Source: Paraburkholderia caledonica NBRC 102488 (lineage in GTDB: Bacteria; Pseudomonadota; Gammaproteobacteria; Burkholderiales; Burkholderiaceae). From it: 64,000 bases of DNA. The stretch covers positions 1-64,000 of the forward strand of contig NZ_BAYE01000004.1 in assembly GCF_000685095.1 (NCBI RefSeq), given 5' to 3'. Of this stretch, positions 26,508 through 35,860 are shown one piece after another. Numbering within the stretch: the stretch's first letter is position 1; each line of letters opens with the position of its first letter. Made by a program: the position numbers and the translations under genes. The notes under the pieces were generated by a model. That model did not search any database, was not told where the DNA came from, and saw only the letters and a list, made by a program, of their open reading frames with translations.

Positions 26508-29500
26508 ATGACCGCTCGCCTGCCCATCGACGGCACGCCCGCTCTTTCCGACTACAAGCTGTCCGACAATCTCACCGCGACGCGCGGCCGGATTTTCCTG
26601 ACCGGCACCCAGGCGCTCGTGCGCCTCGCGCTGATGCAACGCTCGCTCGACCGCACGCGCGGCATGAACACCGCGGGCTTCATCAGCGGCTATCGGGGCT
26701 CGCCGCTCGGCATGGTCGATCAGCAATTGTGGAAAGCGAAGAAACTGCTCAGCGCGAGCGATATTCGCTTCCTGCCCGCCATCAATGAAGAACTCGGCGG
26801 CACCGCCGTGCTCGGCACCCAACGCGTGGAGGCGGACCCGGAGCGCACCGTCGAAGGCGTGTTCGCCATGTGGTACGGCAAGGGTCCCGGCGTGGATCGC
26901 GCGGGCGACGCGCTGAAGCACGGCAACGCGTACGGCTCGTCGCCGCACGGCGGCGTACTGGTTGTAGCCGGCGACGATCACGGCTGCGTGTCTTCGTCGA
27001 TGCCGCATCAGAGCGACTTTGCGATGATGGCGTGGCACATGCCGGTCGTGAATCCGTCGAACATTGCGGACATGCTCGAATTCGGGCTGTACGGCTGGGC
27101 GCTGTCGCGGTTTTCGGGCGCTTGGGTCGGCTACAAGGCGATCTCCGAGACAGTCGAATCCGGCTCGACCGTCGATCTCGATGCGTTGCGGACCGACTGG
27201 AGCGCGCCGGAGGATTTCGAAGCACCGTCGGGCGGCCTGCACAATCGCTGGCCCGATCTGCCGAGCCTCACTATCGAATCGCGCATGCACGCGAAGCTCG
27301 ACGCTGTGCGTCACTTTGCTAGAACCAACAGCATCGACAAATGGATCGCGCCGAGCCCGCATGCGAACGTGGGCATCGTCACATGCGGCAAGGCGCATCT
27401 GGACCTGATGGAAACGTTGCGCCGCCTCGACCTGACCGTCGCCGATCTCGATGCGGCCGGTGTGCGCATCTACAAAGTCGGCCTGTCGTTCCCGCTGGAA
27501 ATGACGCGCATCGACACGTTCGTCGAAGGTCTTTCCGAAGTGCTCGTGATCGAGGAGAAAGGCCCGGTCATCGAGCAGCAGATCAAGGACTATCTGTACA
27601 ACCGCACGCAAGGTGCGCGGCCTGCCGTGATCGGCAAGCAGGCGCAAGACGGCAGCATGCTGCTCTCGTCGCTCGGCGAATTGCGGCCTTCGCGCATCTT
27701 GCCGGTGTTCGCCAACTGGCTCGCGAAGCACAAGCCCGCATTGGATCGCCGCGAACGTGTGGTCGATCTGGTCGCGCCGCAAATTCTCTCCAACGCCGCG
27801 GACAGCGTGAAGCGCACGCCGTATTTCTGCTCGGGCTGTCCGCACAACACGTCGACGAAAGTACCCGAAGGCTCGATTGCGCACGCAGGCATTGGCTGTC
27901 ACTTCATGGCTTCGTGGATGGAGCGCGACACGACCGGCCTCATTCAGATGGGCGGAGAAGGCGTTGACTGGGCGTCGCATTCGATGTTCACGAAGACGCG
28001 CCACGTCTTCCAGAATCTCGGCGACGGTACCTACTTTCACTCCGGTATTCTCGCGATCCGTCAGGCGGTTGCGGCGAAAACCACCATCACGTACAAGATT
28101 CTCTACAACGACGCCGTCGCGATGACGGGCGGCCAGCCCGTGGACGGCAGCATCTCCGTGCCGCAGATCGCGCGTCAGGTGGAAGCCGAAGGCGTGTCGC
28201 GCTTCGTGGTGGTCAGCGACGAGCCGGAGAAATACGACGGCCATCACGATCTTTTCCCGAAGGGCACGACGTTCCATCACCGTAGCGAAATGGACACCGT
28301 GCAGCGCGAGTTGCGCGACACCGACGGCGTGACCGTGCTGATCTACGACCAGACGTGCGCCGCAGAAAAACGGCGTCGCCGCAAAAAGGGTGAATTCCCC
28401 GATCCCGACAAGCGCCTTTTCATCAACGAAGAGGTCTGCGAAGGCTGCGGCGATTGCGGCGTGCAGTCCAATTGCCTGTCGGTTGAACCCGTCGAAACAG
28501 CATTGGGACGCAAGCGTCGCATCGATCAATCGTCGTGCAATAAAGACTACTCGTGCGTGAACGGCTTTTGCCCGAGCTTCGTGACAGTCGAAGGCGGCAA
28601 GCTGAAAAAAGCCGCGGGCGCCGCGTTTGATCCGCAAGCTTTGGCTGAACGCATCAACGCCTTGCGGCTGCCGGCGACGCAGCTCGATGCCGCACCGTAC
28701 GACATCCTGGTGACGGGCGTCGGCGGCACGGGCGTCGTGACGGTTGGCGCATTGATCAGCATGGCTGCGCATCTGGAAGGCAAGAGCGCGTCGGTGCTCG
28801 ACTTCATGGGCTTTGCGCAAAAGGGCGGCTCGGTGTTGTCGTTCGTGCGCTTTGCCGCGCGCGACGAATGGCTCAACCAGGTTCGCATCGACACGCAGCA
28901 AGCGGACGTGCTGCTCGCCTGCGACATGGTGGTCGGCGCGAGTGCCGATGCATTGCAGACGGTGCGTCATGGCCGCACGCGCATCGTCGTCAACACGCAT
29001 GCCATTCCGAACGCGACGTTCGTGCAGAACCCGGACGCCACGCTGCATGCCGACGCTTTGATCGACAAAATGCGCCATGCAGCCGGCGCTGAACGCATGT
29101 CGACTTGCGACGCGCAGGCGCTCGCCACGCGTTTTCTCGGCGACACCATCGGCGCTAACATTCTGATGCTCGGTTATGCGTGGCAGCTTGGTCTCGTGCC
29201 CGTGTCGTTCGGCGCGTTGATGCGCGCAATCGAATTGAACAACGTGGCCGTGCAGATGAATCAGCTGGCGTTTTCCATCGGCCGGCTCGCTGCGGAAGAC
29301 CCGGCCGCACTCGAATCGCTGTGGCAGGCGCGACACGCCGCGAAGCAGACGGTGCGCGTCGATACGCTCGACGAACTGATTGCGCATCGCGAAGGCCGTC
29401 TGCAAATTTACGGCGGCGCAAGCTTTGTGAAGCGCTATCGTGCGCTGGTCGATGCTGCGCGTCGTGCGGAAAGCGCGGTCGACGCAAACAGCGAACGCGT

Positions 29501-30095
29501 GACGCGTGCGGTGGCTACGACGTTCTATCGTCTGCTGGCGGTGAAAGACGAATACGAAGTTGCGCGCCTGCATACCGATGCCGCGTTCCGCGAGGCACTC
29601 GAGGCGCAATTCGAAGGCGTGGCCGGCAAGGACTTCGGCATCAAGTTCAATCTCGCGCCGCCCGCACTCACGCGCGCGCATTCCGGTGCGAATCCGACGA
29701 AGAAAACCTTCGGCCAATGGATGTGGCCGGTCCTCGGCGTACTCGCAAAGGTGCGCGGCCTTCGCGGCACGATGCTTGATCCGTTTGGCCGCACGCTCGA
29801 GCGCAAAATGGAGCACGAACTCGCGGACGATTACGAAACCACGTTGCAGCGAGCGCTTGCCAAGCTTAACGCCGACAATCTCGACGACGTCGCGAAGCTC
29901 GCCGACCTGCATGCCCGTGTGCGCGGTTATGGCCATGTGAAGCTCGCGAATCTCGCGGGCGTGAAGCGGAGCGAGCGCGATCTCGCCGCGCGTCTTCAGA
30001 TCGAAGCGGCGACAGGAGCGTCGGTTAAAAAATCGCTGGAGGAAGTGAAAGGCGCCGGGCAGTTGCGCGGCATTCCTGTGGTAGTGGCGAAGTAA
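26508..30095 (+). CDS. fused indolepyruvate ferredoxin oxidoreductase-family protein
   Basis: This 1195-aa cytosolic 2-oxoacid oxidoreductase has the IorA and IorB parts in one chain. The N-terminal part holds the TPP/pyrimidine domains (FISGYRGSPLGMVDQQLW, GVLVVAGDDHGCVSSSMPHQSDFAMM, and CSGCPHNTSTKVPEGS in the TPP domain, CHFMASWMERDTTGLIQMGGEGVDW). Cys-rich segments follow (CEGCGDCGVQSNCLSVEP, CNKDYSCVNGFCPSF), probably 4Fe-4S ligands. The C-terminal half is the gamma/IorB domain (VTGVGGTGVVTVGALISMAAHLEG, FMGFAQKGGSVLSFVRFA) plus a C-terminal extension. The start ATG 26508 has GGAGA upstream. In beta-proteobacteria such fused proteins oxidise aryl- or branched-chain 2-oxoacids to acyl-CoA; the substrate is not determined here. 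Confidence 0.92.
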   Translation: MTARLPIDGTPALSDYKLSDNLTATRGRIFLTGTQALVRLALMQRSLDRTRGMNTAGFISGYRGSPLGMVDQQLWKAKKLLSASDIRFLPAINEELGGTAVLGTQRVEADPERTVEGVFAMWYGKGPGVDRAGDALKHGNAYGSSPHGGVLVVAGDDHGCVSSSMPHQSDFAMMAWHMPVVNPSNIADMLEFGLYGWALSRFSGAWVGYKAISETVESGSTVDLDALRTDWSAPEDFEAPSGGLHNRWPDLPSLTIESRMHAKLDAVRHFARTNSIDKWIAPSPHANVGIVTCGKAHLDLMETLRRLDLTVADLDAAGVRIYKVGLSFPLEMTRIDTFVEGLSEVLVIEEKGPVIEQQIKDYLYNRTQGARPAVIGKQAQDGSMLLSSLGELRPSRILPVFANWLAKHKPALDRRERVVDLVAPQILSNAADSVKRTPYFCSGCPHNTSTKVPEGSIAHAGIGCHFMASWMERDTTGLIQMGGEGVDWASHSMFTKTRHVFQNLGDGTYFHSGILAIRQAVAAKTTITYKILYNDAVAMTGGQPVDGSISVPQIARQVEAEGVSRFVVVSDEPEKYDGHHDLFPKGTTFHHRSEMDTVQRELRDTDGVTVLIYDQTCAAEKRRRRKKGEFPDPDKRLFINEEVCEGCGDCGVQSNCLSVEPVETALGRKRRIDQSSCNKDYSCVNGFCPSFVTVEGGKLKKAAGAAFDPQALAERINALRLPATQLDAAPYDILVTGVGGTGVVTVGALISMAAHLEGKSASVLDFMGFAQKGGSVLSFVRFAARDEWLNQVRIDTQQADVLLACDMVVGASADALQTVRHGRTRIVVNTHAIPNATFVQNPDATLHADALIDKMRHAAGAERMSTCDAQALATRFLGDTIGANILMLGYAWQLGLVPVSFGALMRAIELNNVAVQMNQLAFSIGRLAAEDPAALESLWQARHAAKQTVRVDTLDELIAHREGRLQIYGGASFVKRYRALVDAARRAESAVDANSERVTRAVATTFYRLLAVKDEYEVARLHTDAAFREALEAQFEGVAGKDFGIKFNLAPPALTRAHSGANPTKKTFGQWMWPVLGVLAKVRGLRGTMLDPFGRTLERKMEHELADDYETTLQRALAKLNADNLDDVAKLADLHARVRGYGHVKLANLAGVKRSERDLAARLQIEAATGASVKKSLEEVKGAGQLRGIPVVVAK

Positions 30096-30130
30096 GCGCT
30101 ACGGCCGTCGGGCTTGCCCACGCCTACAAC

Positions 30131-30167
30131 AAAGCCGCTCGTGCGCATGCACGTAGCGGCTTTTTTT
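30131..30167. terminator. bidirectional terminator between IOR and cutC
   Basis: A long hairpin has the stem AAAGCCGCT-CGTGC with a GCAT loop and the complementary GCACG-(T)-AGCGGCTTT, then seven T on the plus strand. On the minus strand TTTGTTGT follows. It separates the two convergent genes. Confidence 0.88.
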
Positions 30168-30191
30168 CTGCCTGGCGATTCAGGCCGCGTG

Positions 30192-30896
30192 CTAGCTTTT
30201 CGTCCGGGCATCCAGCAATGCCCTCACCTGCGCGACCTTTTCGCTATCGACCGGGGCGAGCCCGTTACCGCCCGTGCGGACGCCCGACCCGAAATGCACC
30301 GCTTCGACTCGCGTCCTGCTCACGAAGCCCGCGACCGCATCGACAGTCAGACCCGCGCCTGCCAGCACCGTGCAGCGCGACCCTGCCGCCTGGCGCGCCA
30401 GTTCGCGAATCGTCGCTTCCGCATCGAGCACCGAAGGCTTGCCGCCCGAGGTCAGCACATTCGTCACCGCATCGAAACCGAGCAGCACGTCTAGCGCTTT
30501 TTGCTGATCGCGAGCTTCGTCGAACGCACGATGGAAAGTGATCGCCAGATCACCTGCGGCGCCGATCGCACGCGCAAGTTGTTCGCGGTCGATCTCGCCG
30601 TTCGCGTTCAACATGCCGATCACCACACCGTTCGCGCCCGCCGCCTTCACCGCCCGCACGTCGCGCAGCATCACCGCGAAGTCGTCGGCGTCGTAGACGA
30701 AAGAACGGCTGTGAGGGCGCACGATCACATTGACAGGAATGCTGACCGCATCGACCACCGCTTCGATCAAGCCGATGCTCGGCGTCAGCCCGCCCTCGCC
30801 CATCGCGGTCACGAGTTCGAGCCGGTCGGCGCCCGCTTGCGCGGCGAGCCGTGCGTCGGCAACAGTAGTGGCAATGACTTCGAGTAGAACGGACAT
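30192..30896 (-). CDS. cutC: CutC family protein
   Basis: This 234-aa TIM-barrel protein has LLEVIATTVADARLAAQAGADRLELVTAMGEGGLTPS at the N terminus, NVIVRPHSRSFVYDADD, ITFHRAFDEARD, and VLTSGGKPSVLD, all CutC hallmarks. CutC has been linked to copper homeostasis, though a direct role in copper binding is disputed. The size is normal. The gene lies 44 bp downstream of the EAL-domain gene on the same strand, so the two may be co-transcribed. Confidence 0.92.
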   Translation of the reverse strand: MSVLLEVIATTVADARLAAQAGADRLELVTAMGEGGLTPSIGLIEAVVDAVSIPVNVIVRPHSRSFVYDADDFAVMLRDVRAVKAAGANGVVIGMLNANGEIDREQLARAIGAAGDLAITFHRAFDEARDQQKALDVLLGFDAVTNVLTSGGKPSVLDAEATIRELARQAAGSRCTVLAGAGLTVDAVAGFVSRTRVEAVHFGSGVRTGGNGLAPVDSEKVAQVRALLDARTKS

Positions 30897-30940
30897 GAGC
30901 GCAGCCGGGTGTCGTTGAAAACGACATCATCGCAGAAGCG

Positions 30941-32209
30941 CTATTCGTCGATCCAGTCGATGTCGCCGCACAGCACGCAGGTCTGCGCACCGACGCGCGT
31001 CGCCACCGACAACGTCACGCACGGCAACGCTTCGTTGATCGACAGATACGGACGCGTCACATGCACGCGCTCGGGCGAGTTGATTGCATCGCGAAAGTAC
31101 GGACGGCGCAGCCAGTTCGCGCCTTGCGCATCGGCAAGCGGCAGGAAGCGCGTTTCATGCGCCGCGCGATCGGCCCGCAGCACGACGTTGCGCCCCGCCT
31201 GCCGCCCTTTCGAATCGAGCAGAAAGCAGCGCGCGGCGTGATCGAGCGCGAGAAAATTCCAGCACACTTCTTCGAGCGGCTCGCCGGCAGCAAGCCGCTC
31301 GGCCGCGCGTTCGAACGCGCGCAGATAGGGCGCGAGGCGGCTCGCGGTGCGGCGCTCGAGTGCTTCCGTCTGATCGCGATAGCGTTCGGTGAGCTCGCCG
31401 ATGCAGGTCGCCGCGTGCGTGGCGTCGGCCGCCGCCGGGTTCGGGCGTCCGAAGAAAAACCCTTGGACGAAGTCGGCGTTGCAGGCAAGCGCCATTTGCG
31501 CCTCGTGTTCCGTTTCGACGCCTTCGACAAGCACGAGCTTGCCCGCTTCGTGCAGCAACGCGACGAGGCCCGGCAGAATCGTTCCCATGTCGGCCCGGTG
31601 CGCCGCGTGCGACAGCATGATGCGGTCGAGCTTCACAATGTCCGGATTCAATTGCCAGATACGCTCGACGTTCGAATGTCCCGCGCCGAAATCGTCGAGT
31701 GCGATCAGGAAGCCGCGCTCGCGGAACTGACGCACGGCATCCGCGAGACGTTCCAGATCTTCAGCGCGCTGCTCGAGCACTTCGAGCACGATGCGCCTTG
31801 GAGACAAGCCGAGGCGCTTGAGCGTAGCCAGTAATGCAGCGGACAGATACGGATCGGTGAGCGCGCCGGGGTGCACGTTGAGGAACAGCCATTCGCGTTC
31901 GGCGCCCAGCACCTTGAAGTTTTCCAGATGCAGCGTCTGCGCGAGACGGTCCAGCTGCAGCACATCGCCCACGCGCGCCGCCTCGCCGAACACGTCGAGC
32001 GGCGAAACCGGCCGGTCAAGCATGTCGTGCGCGCGCAGCAAGCCTTCGTAGCCGACCGCCCGCATATGCGACAGACTGAAGATGGGTTGAAACACGCTCG
32101 TGAGCGTCAGCTCGCCGTGCTGCACCGAGAAGCGTTCCAGGCCGGACGTCATTTCGACGTCGAAACCGTGGCGCGCGCTGGCCGTCCTTTCCTGTTGCGC
32201 AATCGTCAT
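30941..32209 (-). CDS. EAL-domain cyclic-di-GMP phosphodiesterase with C-terminal sensor-like domain
   Basis: The protein is 422 aa. An EAL domain occupies about residues 30-265 with the motif EGL (Glu55) and the remaining active-site elements in place: FLNVHPG, LEVLEQR, LDDFGAGHSNVERI, VKLDRIML, VEGVETEHEA and VQGFFFGRP. The C-terminal 130 residues (AATCIGELTERYRDQTEALERR, then a mixed alpha/beta part ending TLSVATRVGAQTCVLCGDIDW) look like a small degenerate Cache-like input module, with a CVLC pair near the end. No transmembrane segment is seen. Hydrolysis of c-di-GMP to pGpG is likely since no key residue is missing. Confidence 0.87.
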   Translation of the reverse strand: MTIAQQERTASARHGFDVEMTSGLERFSVQHGELTLTSVFQPIFSLSHMRAVGYEGLLRAHDMLDRPVSPLDVFGEAARVGDVLQLDRLAQTLHLENFKVLGAEREWLFLNVHPGALTDPYLSAALLATLKRLGLSPRRIVLEVLEQRAEDLERLADAVRQFRERGFLIALDDFGAGHSNVERIWQLNPDIVKLDRIMLSHAAHRADMGTILPGLVALLHEAGKLVLVEGVETEHEAQMALACNADFVQGFFFGRPNPAAADATHAATCIGELTERYRDQTEALERRTASRLAPYLRAFERAAERLAAGEPLEEVCWNFLALDHAARCFLLDSKGRQAGRNVVLRADRAAHETRFLPLADAQGANWLRRPYFRDAINSPERVHVTRPYLSINEALPCVTLSVATRVGAQTCVLCGDIDWIDE

Positions 32210-32670
32210 GCAATCCTCTCACGCGAGAGCCGGGCCGGTCGAACGCGGGTGCGAACAACCCACGGCGCCATTGCTCCAAAATGTGCGTCATCGACATGGC
32301 TTAAGCAAGCTCCATGCGCGCGCTCGCGCACATAGCCATGTAACTCGCGTGAAAGATTGCACCGACGGCATGGCACGTGCGCCACAGCAGGGCGCGGACG
32401 CACCTTTAGCGTGCAGCGAGGATTAGCCGCTTTGGCGGAGCGCCAAGCGGCCCTCGTGGAGTCGCCGAAGCACGCCGCGCGGCGCAGCCACGCTGCGCAG
32501 GTCAAACTCACAAGCTAAACTCGCGGTCTACACTTGGCGCTCGCGGCGCGCCGCGCCGCGCGACGCACGCCGACGCGCCACATGCCGCTTGCGCGCCGGC
32601 CTTGCGAGGTGCGACGCGCCGGCGCAAAAACCTTTGTCCACCTCTCCGTTATCTTCCAAGTGTCGTACCG
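32210..32670. other. 461-bp divergent intergenic region
   Basis: This lies between the EAL gene (minus) and the CPA1 antiporter (plus). It holds presumptive promoters for both, with a strongly GC-skewed run of GCGCCG repeats around 32535-32600. I found no supported gene, hairpin terminator or clear -10/-35 pair. Confidence 0.35.
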
Positions 32671-34320
32671 ATGGAAATTGTCTTCACCGTCTTGATTCTT
32701 CTGCTTGCCGTGGCCGGGTCGGGTGTCGTGACCCGCCTCGCGCCATTGCCGTTGCCGCTGGTTCAGATCGCAATCGGCGCCATGCTCGCCTGGCCGAAGC
32801 TCGGATTACACGTCACGTTCGATCCGGAAATCTTCATGATGCTGTTCATTCCGCCGCTGCTGTTCGCGGACGGTTGGCGCATTCCGAAGCGCGAATTTTT
32901 CATGGCGCGCCGCTCGATCCTGATGCTCGCGCTCGGCCTTGTGTTCATGACGGTGCTCGCCGTCGGCTACTTCGTGCATGCGCTGGTACCGTCGATGTCG
33001 CTGCCCGTCGCGTTCGCACTTGCCGCCGTGTTGTCGCCGACCGATGCGGTTGCGCTTTCCGGCATCGCGGGCAAGGGCAAGATTCCAGGCAGGCTCATGC
33101 ACATCCTGGAAGGCGAAGCGTTGATGAACGACGCCTCCGGCCTCGTCGCGCTGAAGTTCGCGATCGCCGCCGCGCTTACCGGTGTCTTTTCATTGCGCGA
33201 CGCGTCGATCAGCTTCGTGATCATCGCGGCGGGCGGTCTCGCGACGGGCGCGGCGGTGAGCTGGCTCTTCGGCTTTATCGCGGTGCGCTTTCTGAATCTC
33301 GCCGAAGAAGGCGACCCTGCGCCCGGCGTCATCATGACGTTGCTGATTCCATTCGCCGCATACCTGATCGCAGAACGCCTTGAACTCTCGGGAATTCTCG
33401 CGGCGGTCGCGGCCGGCATGATGATGAACTACACGACGCTTGCGACGTCCGGGCCGGTGGCATCGCGAGTGCGCGCGAGCAGTACGTGGACCATGATCGA
33501 GTTCGTCTTCAACGGGATGGTGTTCATTCTGCTGGGGCTCCAGTTCCCGCACATTCTCGGCCGCGCGCTGCTCGACGCGCATGAAACCAGCAACGTGCAA
33601 GTCGGGCTGCTGATCGGGTACATCGCGGCTGTTGCGGCGGCGCTCTACACGATGCGCTTCGTGTGGGTCTGGCTGCTGCGCTGGTTCGCGAGCCGCGGCG
33701 CGGCGCGGCAGGGCGTCGCGAACGCGGTGCCCGGATTGCGCACGGTGGGGGTCACGACGGTCGCGGGTGTGCGCGGCGCCGTGACATTGGCAGGCGTGTT
33801 GTCGCTGCCGGAGATGCTGCCGGACGGCGCACCGTTGCCTGGGCGCGACCTCGCGATATTCATCGCATCGGGCGTGATCCTGTTGTCGCTGCTCGTCGCT
33901 GTCTTCGCGTTGCCGCTGCTATTGCGCGGATGGCGCCGCGGCAAGGACCCGCATGCAGCGGAAGAAACGCTTGCACGTGTGATGGCCGCGCAAGCCGCCA
34001 TTCGCGCTGTTGACGACGTGCATGACAAGGAGTGCGCGAATCTCGACGAATCCGCCTCGGCATATGCGGCCGATGTCACCGCGCGCGTGATGGACATTTA
34101 TCGTCGCAGGCTCACCGCACTCGGCGAGGAGCGGAAACCGCGCGAGATGGCACGGCGCGCAGATGCATTGGAATTTCGCATGAAGCTCTCGGCGATGCGC
34201 GCGGAGCGTCAGGTGCTTCTTAGCTTGCGCAGCAGTCAGGCCATCAACGACGAGACGTTCAACAAGCTCATGCGCGAAGTCGATCTGTCGGAGACGGCGC
34301 TGACCGCGCGCAGGAAGTGA
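32671..34320 (+). CDS. CPA1-family Na+(K+)/H+ antiporter
   Basis: This 549-aa inner-membrane antiporter begins with a hydrophobic N terminus (MEIVFTVLILLLAVAGSGVV) and carries the family core SPTDAVALSGIAGKGKIPGRLMHILEGEALMNDASGLVALKFA. The ion-binding Asp and the ND pair are both present. About twelve helices are followed by a C-terminal cytoplasmic, Ala/Arg-rich helical tail of roughly 130 residues (MAAQAAIRAVDDVHDKECANLDESASAYAADVTARVMDIYRRR). The start at 32671 is set by the beginning of TM1. It exchanges Na+ or K+ for H+ for pH and cation homeostasis; selectivity cannot be read. Confidence 0.9.
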   Translation: MEIVFTVLILLLAVAGSGVVTRLAPLPLPLVQIAIGAMLAWPKLGLHVTFDPEIFMMLFIPPLLFADGWRIPKREFFMARRSILMLALGLVFMTVLAVGYFVHALVPSMSLPVAFALAAVLSPTDAVALSGIAGKGKIPGRLMHILEGEALMNDASGLVALKFAIAAALTGVFSLRDASISFVIIAAGGLATGAAVSWLFGFIAVRFLNLAEEGDPAPGVIMTLLIPFAAYLIAERLELSGILAAVAAGMMMNYTTLATSGPVASRVRASSTWTMIEFVFNGMVFILLGLQFPHILGRALLDAHETSNVQVGLLIGYIAAVAAALYTMRFVWVWLLRWFASRGAARQGVANAVPGLRTVGVTTVAGVRGAVTLAGVLSLPEMLPDGAPLPGRDLAIFIASGVILLSLLVAVFALPLLLRGWRRGKDPHAAEETLARVMAAQAAIRAVDDVHDKECANLDESASAYAADVTARVMDIYRRRLTALGEERKPREMARRADALEFRMKLSAMRAERQVLLSLRSSQAINDETFNKLMREVDLSETALTARRK

Positions 34321-34386
34321 GCCGGCTACTGCTCGAGTTGCGGCGGCGGCCCTCGATTGAAGGTACGCGCGCCGCCGCCAAAACCG

Positions 34387-35694
34387 TCAGGCCACCGGGC
34401 CTTGCGCCGGCTTCCTTCTGAGCAGTGCGTAGAGAATGATCGCGCCGAAAGTCGCAGTGCCGATGCCGCCAAGACCGAAGCCGCCAAGCTTCAGCGAGAA
34501 GTCGCCTGCGCCGAGCACCAGCGTGACAGCTGCCACGATCAGATTGCGGTTGTCCGAGAAGTCGACCTTGTTGACGACCCAGATGCGCGCGCCCGTCACC
34601 GCGATAAGACCGAACACCACAATCGAAACGCCGCCGAGCACCGGCCCCGGAATGGTCTGGATGACCGCGCCGAACTTCGGCGAAAAGCCCAGCACCAGAG
34701 CAATCAAAGCGGCAATGACGAACACCAGCGTCGAATAGATTTTGGTCACCGCCATGACGCCGATGTTCTCAGCGTATGTCGTCACGCCCGTGCCGCCGGC
34801 GAAACCCGAGACGACTGTCGCGAGCCCGTCGCCGAGAAATGCGCGGCCGATATAGCGGTCGAGGTTCTTTCCCGTCATTGCACTTACCGCCTTGATATGG
34901 CCAAGGTTTTCAGCGACGAGAATCACCGCGATCGGCGCGAGCAACGTCATGGCCCGCATATCGAACACAGGCGCCGTGAAGTGCGGCATACCGAACCACG
35001 CAGCGTTAGCCACGATCGAAAAGTCGATCGGCTTGCCCATGCCGAGGCCGTTCGTCACGATTGCGTAGATCACATACGCCATCAGCAAGCCGACCAGAAT
35101 CAGCAGACGCTGCAGCATGCCGCGCCCAAACACGGCAACGGCGCCGACGCACAGCACGGTGACCAACGCCATCCACGAATCGAAGTTGCTGCCGCTCACG
35201 CCGCGCACCGCGATAGGTGCGAGATTCAGACCGATCACGCAGACGATCGCACCGGTCACGACCGGCGGCATCAGCGTTTCGATCCAGCGCGTGCCGACCG
35301 CCGACACGATCAGCCCGATGATCGCGTACACCACGCCGCACGCGATGATGCCGCCCAGCGCGAGCGGAATGTTCATATTGGGCCCGTGGCCGCCGTAGCC
35401 CGTGACTGCAATCACGAGACCGATGAACGCGAAGCTCGAACCGAGATAGCTCGGTACGCGGCCGCCGACCAGCACGAAGAACAACAGCGTGCCGATGCCC
35501 GACATGAAGATGCAGAGGTTCGGATCGAAGCCCATCAGCAACGGCGCGAGCACCGTCGAGCCGAACATGGCGACGACGTGCTGAATGCCCATCGCGAACA
35601 TCTGCGGCCACGCGAGGCGCTCGTCGGTGGCGACGATGCGCCCCTCGACGGCGTCTGGCTGTGCGCGCCAGCGGGGGAAATAGGAATCGGCCAT
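34387..35694 (-). CDS. NCS2 nucleobase:cation symporter (UraA/RutG-type)
   Basis: This 435-aa permease of the NCS2/NAT family has about 14 segments. The signatures are very like E. coli RutG and UraA: HVVAMFGSTVLAPLLMGFDPNLCIFMSGIGTLLFF, GGRVPSYLGSSFAFIGLV, VAENLGHIKAVSAMTGKNLDRYIGRAFLGDGLATVVSGFAGGTGVTTYAENIGVMAVTKIYST (the NAT core with the conserved Glu residues and the half-helix crossing), and PGPVLGGVSIVVFGLIAVTGARIWV. Uracil or xanthine uptake with protons is the likely role. The rut pathway genes are not next to it. It is convergent with the CPA1 antiporter. Confidence 0.9.
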   Translation of the reverse strand: MADSYFPRWRAQPDAVEGRIVATDERLAWPQMFAMGIQHVVAMFGSTVLAPLLMGFDPNLCIFMSGIGTLLFFVLVGGRVPSYLGSSFAFIGLVIAVTGYGGHGPNMNIPLALGGIIACGVVYAIIGLIVSAVGTRWIETLMPPVVTGAIVCVIGLNLAPIAVRGVSGSNFDSWMALVTVLCVGAVAVFGRGMLQRLLILVGLLMAYVIYAIVTNGLGMGKPIDFSIVANAAWFGMPHFTAPVFDMRAMTLLAPIAVILVAENLGHIKAVSAMTGKNLDRYIGRAFLGDGLATVVSGFAGGTGVTTYAENIGVMAVTKIYSTLVFVIAALIALVLGFSPKFGAVIQTIPGPVLGGVSIVVFGLIAVTGARIWVVNKVDFSDNRNLIVAAVTLVLGAGDFSLKLGGFGLGGIGTATFGAIILYALLRRKPAQGPVA

Positions 35695-35860
35695 CGCGGG
35701 GGTTCTCCTCTAGTCGGCGTTTTTCGTGACGACGGCGCAAAAAACAAACGCCGTGCGGGAATTACGCGCGAGTGTACGGAGTGCCATTGGAGGTGGCAAG
35801 CGTGAACAATATGGTGTGCAGTCAGTGGAAACGGCACGTCGCGCGATGACGTGAATCCGG

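Noticed and set aside
26502..29936. A 1144-codon open frame on the minus strand opposite the IOR gene
   Set aside because: Very long but caused by strong GC bias at the third codon position of the real gene; product rich in Arg and His with no domain.
34344..34379. GGCGGCGG / CCGCCGCC inverted repeat between the CPA1 and NCS2 genes
   Set aside because: Could be a bidirectional terminator of the convergent genes, but the loop is long and neither side has a T-run; GC triplet repeats of this kind arise by chance in such DNA.
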